Assembly (NCBI GenBank): GCA_964462515.1 | Contig: CAYWXK010000012.1 | Coordinates: forward strand, 1 to 64,000 | Length of the DNA stretch: 64,000 bases | Direction of reading: 5' to 3' | DNA from: CAYWXK01 sp964462515 | GTDB lineage: Bacteria > Planctomycetota > Phycisphaerae > Sedimentisphaerales > Anaerobacaceae | Shown: positions 58,459 through 64,000 of the stretch, piece by piece | Position numbering within the stretch: the stretch's first letter is position 1 | Layout of the letters: the number at the start of each line of letters is the position of its first letter | Notes under the pieces: model-generated | Told to the model about the DNA's origin: nothing | What the model saw: only the letters and a program-made list of their open reading frames with translations | Database searches by the model: none | Program-made: the position numbers and the translations under genes

Positions 58459-58561
58459 TTGTCATTCCCGCGGAACTTGTCCTGAGTACAGCCGAAGGAG
58501 CGGGAATTCAGACTTATAAAATCAGCGTTTATCCGCCATACGTCTGGCGGATTAATCTGTG
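58459..58561. repeat. Dispersed elements after lon
   Basis: A 'GTCATTCCCGCGGAACTTGT' type element with arms ATTCCCGC and GCGGGAAT (58462-58508), followed by an ATCCGCC...GGCGGAT hairpin at about 58531-58553. They may act as a terminator for lon and for the folP-tail unit that faces it. Confidence 0.55.
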
Positions 58562-58579
58562 TTACTCAGCGTCAGAGTG

Positions 58580-58675
58580 TTAATCTTTTCCAACAGCATT
58601 TGCAACCTTCACCACATCCACCATTTCAGCAACATCGTGCACCCGAACAATCAACACCTCGCCGCAGCAGATTGT
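58580..58675 (-). pseudogene. folP 3'-end fragment, copy A
   Basis: On the minus strand, between the stop of the DUF2442 gene and lon, an open frame of 31 codons ends I-V-R-V-H-D-V-A-E-M-V-D-V-V-K-V-A and a TAA. This is the C-terminal end of dihydropteroate synthase FolP (known ends read I-R-V-H-D-V-K-E). A near-identical tail is at 59148-59260; 71 bases (58581-58651 and 59164-59234) match with five mismatches. No other part of folP is present. Confidence 0.7.
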
Positions 58676-58680
58676 TCAAC

Positions 58681-58941
58681 TCACTTATATTTCAATGGAT
58701 ATCTCTGCGGATTCTCAAGAGAATCAATTTCCAAATCAACGTCAAGCTTCGGCCAATACAAATGATACCCGTGCAGCAATTTGACATTCAGTATCTCTTT
58801 TACCTTAGCTTCCTTAAACCATGGGTAGTCCTCGTAAGGCAAAAAGTATTCTTTGTCCCTCACACACAGCCAAAAACCACGACTATTGATATGGGAAACC
58901 TCAACTTCCAAAATGCGTTTGCCACACGCTTTTAATCTCAT
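58681..58941 (-). CDS. DUF2442 domain protein
   Basis: 86 residues from the ATG at 58941 (GAGGAG six bases before it). It matches the DUF2442 pattern: V-x-V-S-H-I-N-S-R-G-F-W-L-C-V, the E-Y-F-L-P-Y-E-D-Y-P-W-F-K at about 32-44, and W-P-x-L-D-V-D-L at the end. DUF2442 genes usually follow a DUF4160 gene, and the pair is thought to be toxin-antitoxin-like; the DUF4160 gene is present upstream, broken by two stops, and overlaps this start by 41 bases. Confidence 0.85.
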   Translation of the reverse strand: MRLKACGKRILEVEVSHINSRGFWLCVRDKEYFLPYEDYPWFKEAKVKEILNVKLLHGYHLYWPKLDVDLEIDSLENPQRYPLKYK

Positions 58942-59140
58942 CTTTACGCTCCTCAATAATTCTTTTTAAGTCGCTAATTTGCTTCTATGAAAGACCGAAG
59001 TTCTTTACCAATCGCACCTCAGGTGTAATCCAGAATTTTGCCTCACCTTCAGGTGAGATTACATGAATGTGTATCCTCCTCTCCTAACGGGAGAAGAAAA
59101 TAAAGCGATACTTTCTATACCTGAAAACAGTCGGGCTCAT
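58901..59140 (-). pseudogene. DUF4160 gene with two in-frame amber codons
   Basis: A frame from ATG 59140 to TGA at 58901-58903 gives 79 codons that match DUF4160 along the whole length: M-S-P-T-V-F-R-Y at the start, I-H-I-H-V, G-E-A-K-F-W, and K-N-F-G-L-S then I-I-E-E near the end. It is broken by TAG at 59084-59086 (where relatives have an acidic residue after F-S-R) and TAG at 58985-58987 (after G-L-S). Each is one base from GAG or AAG/CAG. Other genes in the window use TAG as a stop, so read-through is unlikely. Confidence 0.75.
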
Positions 59141-59147
59141 AAAATAA

Positions 59148-59483
59148 TTATATCACAAAATGATAATCTTTCCCAACAGTATTTGCAACTTTCACCACAT
59201 CGACCATTTCAGCAACATCGTGCACCCGCACAATTGCCTCCCGCAAGCCTGCCCCCCAATCTCCACTCTCCTGCTTCATTATCTCCACAATCTTCCGTTT
59301 TAGTTCCGGCAGCTTATTTGTGGCAACATCCCGGACCATATGGTAATCGACGCTGAAATAATCGTGAATCAGCCGATCCCTCATACCAGCGATCCTTTTC
59401 CAGTCTATATCGCGATACCTGTCCCTAAAATCCGCCGGTATCTTCTTTGCAGATTCGCCAATTATCTCAACACTTCGGACAAG
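59148..59483 (-). pseudogene. HepT-like HEPN fragment fused in frame to folP 3'-end, copy B
   Basis: 112 codons without a start, beginning directly after the stop codon of the epimerase gene and in the same frame as it. The first 70 residues are a HepT/DUF86-type HEPN domain lacking its N-terminal helix: V-E-I-I-G-E-S-A-K-K-I-P, I-A-G-M-R-D-R-L-I-H-D-Y-F (the R-x4-H-x-Y RNase motif is intact) and L-P-E-L-K-R-K-I. The frame then runs straight into the FolP C-terminus (A-I-V-R-V-H-D-V-A-E-M-V-D-V-V). An internal ATG at 59384 would give 78 residues. Confidence 0.7.
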
Positions 59484-60422
59484 CTATAAAAGATTTTTGC
59501 AGTACCAGTCGATGGCCTTTTCAAGACCCTGGCGAAATGAGACTTTTGGGGTGAAGGCGATGAGTTTTTTAGCCAGAGTGATGTCGGCAAGGGAATGTTT
59601 TACATCGCCCGGGCGCGAGGCGGTGTAGATGGGTCGGATATTCTTACCGCATAGTTCATTAATCATATCGATAATTTCATTGACGGTTACGGCCTGGCCA
59701 CAGGCGATATTCACAACTTCACCTTTGGTCTGCTTGGCTCTTGCGGCAAGCAGGTTCGCATCGACTACATTATCGACATACGTAAAGTCGCGGCTTTGGG
59801 TGCCATCGCCGTAAATGGTGGGCGGCTTATCCTTCAAAATAGCCGTTACAAAAGCTGGTATGGCTGCGGCGTACTGGCTTGTTGGGTCCTGATGTGGGCC
59901 GAAGACATTGAAATAGCGCAGCGAAATTGTTTGCAGGCCATAAACTTTATAGAAGATTGAGCAATAGTATTCGCCAGCGAGTTTGGCGGCTGCGTAAGGC
60001 GAAAGAGGACTGGGCAGCATTGTCTCAACCTTTGGCAGAGTTGGCGTATCGCCGTATGCCGAAGAGCTTGAGGCATAGACGAAACGTTTTATACGGGCAT
60101 CGCGGGCCGCTAAAAGAAGCGTAAAGGTGGCATCGACACAGTGCCTGTGGGTGGCTGCCGGGTCATCGACACTACGCGGCACAGAGGGCAAAGCACCCTG
60201 GTGCAGAACAATATCGATATCTTTCATTGCGGCACAGGCGACGTTCGGGTCACCCATATCGGCTTGGAGAAAATCAATCTTGTCTAAAATGGAGGCGAGG
60301 TTGGCCTTCTTGCCTGTGAGAAGATTGTCGATAACCCTTACGAAACAGCCCTGCGAGACAAGCCCTTTGCAGATATTCGAACCGATAAAGCCAGCTCCGC
60401 CGGTCACTAAAAACTTTTCCAT
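59484..60422 (-). CDS. NAD-dependent epimerase/dehydratase (UDP-glucose 4-epimerase-like)
   Basis: 312 residues of the extended short-chain dehydrogenase type. NAD motif T-G-G-A-G-F-I-G at 6-13, D-N-L at about 36-38, the catalytic S-S-S-S-A-Y-G and Y148-A-A-A-K152 (S-P-Y-A-A-A-K), R-Y-F-N-V-F-G-P and the R-D-F-T-Y-V-D-N-V binding motif are all present. It probably makes or interconverts nucleotide sugars such as UDP-galactose or UDP-galacturonate for surface polysaccharide; the Wzc-like gene upstream supports this. The start follows a weak AGGG site. Confidence 0.92.
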   Translation of the reverse strand: MEKFLVTGGAGFIGSNICKGLVSQGCFVRVIDNLLTGKKANLASILDKIDFLQADMGDPNVACAAMKDIDIVLHQGALPSVPRSVDDPAATHRHCVDATFTLLLAARDARIKRFVYASSSSAYGDTPTLPKVETMLPSPLSPYAAAKLAGEYYCSIFYKVYGLQTISLRYFNVFGPHQDPTSQYAAAIPAFVTAILKDKPPTIYGDGTQSRDFTYVDNVVDANLLAARAKQTKGEVVNIACGQAVTVNEIIDMINELCGKNIRPIYTASRPGDVKHSLADITLAKKLIAFTPKVSFRQGLEKAIDWYCKNLL

Positions 60423-60563
60423 CTGATAGCCCTTGCTAAAAACTCAAACTGACCATTTGCTAAGAAGCATTCAGCTTAGTGGTCATTAATCATAAGAGTT
60501 AACGATTAATTCTAACCGAGGTCGAGCAAGTGAGCAATATATAAATTTTCCTGACTTAAAAGT

Positions 60564-60687
60564 GTAGATTCCCACGTCTTTACAGACGTGGCACTTACTA
60601 TTTCAGACTTCGCCTGTCCAGCAACTCCGTTGCTGGAAACGGCTCTCACCCCCGCCTTTACAGGCGGGGAACTCCCGCGAAATTAGA
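60564..60687. repeat. 124-bp dispersed repeat with three hairpins, copy 2
   Basis: See copy 1 at 10597-10720: same length, seven mismatches, same orientation on the plus strand. Confidence 0.85.
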
Positions 60688-60720
60688 GTGTAACCTTAAA
60701 CTGCCGTCCCTATATATAGA

Positions 60721-60756
60721 GAAACCCATTCTGCAAGCCTTTGCAGAATGGGTTTC
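60721..60756. terminator. Perfect 16-bp hairpin after the Wzc-like gene
   Basis: GAAACCCATTCTGCAA pairs without mismatch with TTGCAGAATGGGTTTC around the loop GCCT. It lies 28 bases past the Wzc-like stop. There is no T-run on either strand, so termination is likely but unproven. Confidence 0.6.
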
Positions 60757-60784
60757 AAACAACCTTCTTGTTTTGACAAGTTAG

Positions 60785-63013
60785 TTAAGCTGAGCCAGCA
60801 ACTTGCACTTTCTGATATTCCTGATAGGACCTGAACTGCTCTTGGAAATAGCCGCCTTTGAGAGCTCTGGCACCGAAGAGCACACAGCCAGCGACTGTGC
60901 CGCCTACCTGTTTGATTTCGCCGATGGTCCTCTGAGCGGCGCCTCTCCTTGTGGCGACGGCGCTGAATACCAGGAGCGTTGCATCGACGAGTTTAGCCAA
61001 CATTTTCGAATCACTTACCAGAAGGACGGGCGGCCCATCAACTATAACATAATCGAAGGTCTTACGCTGCTCTTTGATAAGCTCTTCCATTCGGGCGCCG
61101 CCGAGCAGCTCTGCAGGATTTCCCGGCAGAGGGCCGGCAATGATTATGTCAAGACCCTCAATACCGGTGTTCCGTATAGCTTCTTTGGGTCCGCACTGAT
61201 TCATAAGAACACTGCTTAAACCGAAGTCGAATTGTCCCGCTTCTGACTCGCCGGCTGCCGTTTTCGGGAACAGTGTATGCAAGCTGGGGTGTCTGAAATT
61301 AGCATCGATAAGCAGAACCTTTTTATCCTCAGCGACAAAAGCAGTTGCGAGATTGACCGCCACAGAGGTTGTGCCATCACCTGCCATACCGCTGGCGACA
61401 AGCATGGTTTTCAAAGATTCTACGGCGCCGGAGAGTTTCAGGTTCGTGCGACATCGTCTGTAGGATTCGCTTATTATAGAATAGGGTGCCTCGCGAACGG
61501 CGCGACAAAGCTCAATGCCGCGAACCTGGTCGTCTTCACCGGAATCAGGGATGACACCCAAAAGTGGAATGTGCAAGTATCTGCCCACATCTCTGGGCGC
61601 TCTGACGAGGTCATTTGCCAGCTCGATAAGGAAGGAAAGGCCTATGCTAACCAAAAAGCCCAATATTGTGCCGCCCGGAAACCAGAGCCACCACTGCCGA
61701 GTAGTGGTCATCTCAAGAGGTACCGGCGCATATCCGACAGCTCGCACCTTAGGTGTCTTGGGGTCATCGTGCAATATCTTCCATTTTTCAATCTGCTGTT
61801 TTATTGAATCGAGCATTACGATTCTCTCGTCCCTGATTTTGGAGCGTTGATCGAACTGAACGCGGGCCAAATCAAGGTCTTTTTGCTTTGCATCAGCCTC
61901 CTGACGTAATGTTTCAAGCTCTCTAAATCTTTCTTGCAACACAATCAACATATCACGAGCATTCTCCAGCAACGCGCGGCGGGTCTGCTCTGCGATTTCG
62001 GCCTTTCTGATTTGCCTTTTTTCCTTGATCTCGTTTACTAGGTCCTGCGTTTGGCGCACTACTCTGTGATTTTCACCGAATTTGGAAAGTATGCCTTTAA
62101 GTGACGATTCGAGCAGAGCTGCCTGCTGGGCGAGCAAAACCATAACGGGGTCCGTTTCAATTAGATGCTCAATCTGTTCAGTAACAGGGCCTGTAGCCAA
62201 CTCTTCAAGATTTCTAATGCTAGCTTGAGTTTCTTTTATTTGGAGGATAAGGTCACTTTTATCGAGTTCCAACGCATTCAATCTTAAAGTAAATGTGTGC
62301 TGGTAATAACGCCCGATAGGCTGTTCGAGTTCAGTTATACCCCAAGCAGTGCGAACTTCATCCAGTGATTTATTAGCCTGGTCCAAATCCCTTTGAACTC
62401 GAGTCCGTTCCTCATCAAGCTTTGCCAATCTGCTGGTAATTTCTGCCTGTTTGGTACCTCCCTGAGTAGTAAGAAACAAGTCGAGCATTTCGTTAACGAT
62501 GAGGGCCGCCTCCTTATCACTGCGACAGGTCATCGATATCTGGACGAAGTCACTATCTTTGTGAGCGACAGCAGAAAAACGCTTTTCCAAATATGCAACG
62601 GCTTTTCTAATATTTCTACCCCTGTCCGTAAACCAGGTGGTCTCTTTAACCTTGTCCCTGGCCAAAAGGTCTTGCAAAGTGCGCTGGTCTTTTATGATGC
62701 TCGCCAATGATAGCCGATAACCGTAGAGAATTTCCTTTTGCACAAAAGGCGCGGCGATGACCATAGGGTCTGTTTCCACAGGCGCCGAGACTTCAATATA
62801 AGTTCCGGCTGTATATTCTGGAAGATATCTTCGCAAAAGCCACCAGGTTCCACCACCAGCTCCTAGACCCAATATGGTCAGAGCAATTATCAGCAGTGTG
62901 TGCCGGCGGAATATACTAAGAACGTCCTTGGTTGTGAGCGTGACAGGCGGCGACGGCCTTTGCATAGGAGGCACTGGAATTTTGTTTATGGGCGTTGGTT
63001 TTTCTTCTACCAT
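60785..63013 (-). CDS. Wzc-like polysaccharide chain-length/tyrosine-kinase-fold protein with altered Walker A
   Basis: 742 residues, ATG with GGGAG upstream. A proline-rich start, a membrane span (about 35-55), the Wzz domain, a long coiled coil (about 190-420; rich in E-x-x-R and Q), a second span (about 450-475) with the G-F-L-V-S end, then the BY-kinase-like ATPase domain (about 510-725). Its Walker A reads S-G-M-A-G-D-G-T-T-S-V (residues 541-551): the lysine expected at 548 is Thr. Walker A' is L-L-I-D-A-N-F-R-H-P and Walker B is Y-V-I-V-D-G-P-P. The C-terminus has only three tyrosines near the end. It would guide export or chain length of an exopolysaccharide; kinase activity is doubtful. 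Confidence 0.88.
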   Translation of the reverse strand: MVEEKPTPINKIPVPPMQRPSPPVTLTTKDVLSIFRRHTLLIIALTILGLGAGGGTWWLLRRYLPEYTAGTYIEVSAPVETDPMVIAAPFVQKEILYGYRLSLASIIKDQRTLQDLLARDKVKETTWFTDRGRNIRKAVAYLEKRFSAVAHKDSDFVQISMTCRSDKEAALIVNEMLDLFLTTQGGTKQAEITSRLAKLDEERTRVQRDLDQANKSLDEVRTAWGITELEQPIGRYYQHTFTLRLNALELDKSDLILQIKETQASIRNLEELATGPVTEQIEHLIETDPVMVLLAQQAALLESSLKGILSKFGENHRVVRQTQDLVNEIKEKRQIRKAEIAEQTRRALLENARDMLIVLQERFRELETLRQEADAKQKDLDLARVQFDQRSKIRDERIVMLDSIKQQIEKWKILHDDPKTPKVRAVGYAPVPLEMTTTRQWWLWFPGGTILGFLVSIGLSFLIELANDLVRAPRDVGRYLHIPLLGVIPDSGEDDQVRGIELCRAVREAPYSIISESYRRCRTNLKLSGAVESLKTMLVASGMAGDGTTSVAVNLATAFVAEDKKVLLIDANFRHPSLHTLFPKTAAGESEAGQFDFGLSSVLMNQCGPKEAIRNTGIEGLDIIIAGPLPGNPAELLGGARMEELIKEQRKTFDYVIVDGPPVLLVSDSKMLAKLVDATLLVFSAVATRRGAAQRTIGEIKQVGGTVAGCVLFGARALKGGYFQEQFRSYQEYQKVQVAGSA

Positions 63014-63105
63014 TTTTTATCTCCCATCAGAATTCACCAATAAAGTAAATATCGTTTTATAGCATCAGGTTAATTTACATTGACACGAGGCAGAGCAGAG
63101 CCAGG

Positions 63106-64000
63106 TTACTGCGAAAGGCGTGCGATGGCCTTATCTATTTGTGCCTTACGTTTCTGCGATAATTTACCTGCTCCAGCTTCCAGCGCTCGCTTATAATAAG
63201 CAAGTGCTTCGGCCTTTGCCCCGAGTTTTTCATTAACCATACCTAAGTGCTCAAACACATCTGGCGGCGCAAAAGATTCACCTTGCTGCTCATACTGTTG
63301 CAACGCGGCTGCCAGGAACTCGGCAGCCTCCGAAGTTTTACCATTTTTAAAGAGCACATAACCATACGTATCCATAAAGCTTGCATCGTTGCCTCTTGCA
63401 TCTAGCGCCCGTTTAGCATACTCAAGAGCCTCTGGAAGTCTTTGATTGCTTTCAGCAAGCATATACGCCAAATTATTTAGGACATTGGTATTATTCGGCA
63501 TTTTAGCCAATAAACTTTCGTAATCAGCGATAGCCTTTAGAAGGAAATTATTATCGGAAGTTTTATCGTAGGCCAGGGTCAGAACCTCGGCTTTCTTGGC
63601 TATGTAGTCAACTTGGCGCTGGCTATCCTGGCCAGACAGCTCTATACACCTGTTGATATATTCTATAGCTTTACTATACTGCTCATTAATTCTGGCGAGG
63701 TTAAACATAACAAAATTAGCAGCCAGCGAACGTGGGTCGGATTTAAGTTTCTGCTCGCAATATTTTGAAACTTCATCAGGTCCGAGCATCAAATACATTC
63801 TCAACAAGACCTCAGCGGCGAGCGATTCATCCGTGCCTGTTTTATCAACAGCTTTTCGACAATAGTCCGTGGCGGTTGAACGGTCGCCGAGTCTCAACTT
63901 TGCCTCAGCCATCCGAAGATATGCTATGGGGGCAAAAGGACCATCAATATGGGCTCTACTTTCTTCAAAGACTTTATCCAATTTGCGCGGGTTCCAAAAT
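63106..64000 (-). CDS. Tetratricopeptide-repeat protein (partial, 5' end beyond window)
   Basis: At least 298 residues; the frame is open to the last base of the window, so the true start lies outside. At least five TPR-type helix pairs are seen (for example A-x-F-x-L-A-R-I-N-E-Q-Y-S-K-A-I-E-Y-I, N-N-L-A-Y-M-L-A-E-S-N, A-L-E-Y-A-K-R-A-L-D and A-L-A-Y-Y-K-R-A-L-E-A-G). It ends in a basic helix. In this setting, upstream of a Wzc-like gene, it resembles the TPR partner (PEP-CTERM/EpsK-type) found in exopolysaccharide loci and may act in export or assembly. Confidence 0.85.
   Translation of the reverse strand, partial: FWNPRKLDKVFEESRAHIDGPFAPIAYLRMAEAKLRLGDRSTATDYCRKAVDKTGTDESLAAEVLLRMYLMLGPDEVSKYCEQKLKSDPRSLAANFVMFNLARINEQYSKAIEYINRCIELSGQDSQRQVDYIAKKAEVLTLAYDKTSDNNFLLKAIADYESLLAKMPNNTNVLNNLAYMLAESNQRLPEALEYAKRALDARGNDASFMDTYGYVLFKNGKTSEAAEFLAAALQQYEQQGESFAPPDVFEHLGMVNEKLGAKAEALAYYKRALEAGAGKLSQKRKAQIDKAIARLSQ

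Larger units (their letters stand above)
60423..60784. other. Intergenic region with repeat and perfect hairpin
   Basis: 362 bases between the epimerase and Wzc-like genes. It holds copy 2 of the 124-bp repeat and the hairpin at 60721-60756. No promoter is clear and no gene is seen. Confidence 0.5.

Noticed and set aside
58901..59140. Amber codon read-through (for example pyrrolysine) in the DUF4160 frame
   Set aside because: Several intact genes here end with TAG (restriction nuclease, MBL protein, hicA, epimerase), so TAG is an ordinary stop; decay is simpler.

Overview
This window looks like a piece of a Planctomycetota genome, most likely class Phycisphaerae (Sedimentisphaerales-like). 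The call rests on four secreted proteins with dockerin-type repeats of the form D-x-[DN]-G-x-[IV]-D-[LF]-x-D-[LF] plus W, two giant lamin-tail/CotH proteins, beta-helix surface proteins, a DUF1559-like pseudopilin and GC-rich codon use in conserved genes. Promoters read by eye are ordinary sigma70 type with 17-base spacers, and most genes have a clear AGGAG-type ribosome site. Names of taxa are inference; no marker gene such as rRNA is present.

Layout. 77-9893: a sodium symporter, an amidohydrolase, a split spermidine synthase-like pair, a zinc-ribbon protein, a secreted sialidase, a 28-residue membrane peptide, LemA and an M48 protease, a small membrane protein and a metallo-beta-lactamase-fold lipoprotein. 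9914-11045: an array of hairpins, a HicAB toxin-antitoxin pair and a 124-bp repeat. 11120-17327: a beta-helix dockerin protein, a cold-shock gene with an attenuator-like leader, a SAP-like protein and a Gfo/Idh/MocA oxidoreductase. 17328-18342: about 1 kb built from several families of short dispersed repeats. 18343-22336: an A+T-richer island with three unrecognised genes, the stub of a DNA methyltransferase, an m6A methyltransferase and an EcoRV-like PD-(D/E)xK nuclease, i.e. a Type II restriction-modification system.

22524-35402 holds a pseudopilin and two giant secreted CotH/lamin-tail proteins. 35857-43615 holds tRNA-Pro, priA, a CGGC protein, a HEPN/MNT pair, lhgO, lpdA and a second HicAB. 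43805-45452 is lipB-lipA, both carrying in-frame copies of repeat sequence; with lpdA they serve lipoate metabolism and use. 45581-50797 is a tandem set of three PilX-like genes with duplicated promoters and leaders, followed by an acidic repeat protein and a strongly structured 3' element. 51224-58450 holds carB, another beta-helix dockerin protein and lon.

58580-59483 is the most unusual short stretch: two degraded accessory units (a HepT-like HEPN fragment; a DUF4160-DUF2442 pair whose DUF4160 has two amber stops) each end in a copy of the 3' end of folP, without an intact folP in the window. 59484-64000 holds a nucleotide-sugar epimerase, a Wzc-like protein whose Walker A lysine is replaced by threonine, and the end of a TPR protein, probably part of an exopolysaccharide locus.

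The strongest candidates for something undescribed are the folP-tail units, the unrecognised genes in front of the restriction-modification system, the three-gene PilX set with its acidic partner, and the way intergenic repeat families have entered the reading frames of priA, lipB and lipA.
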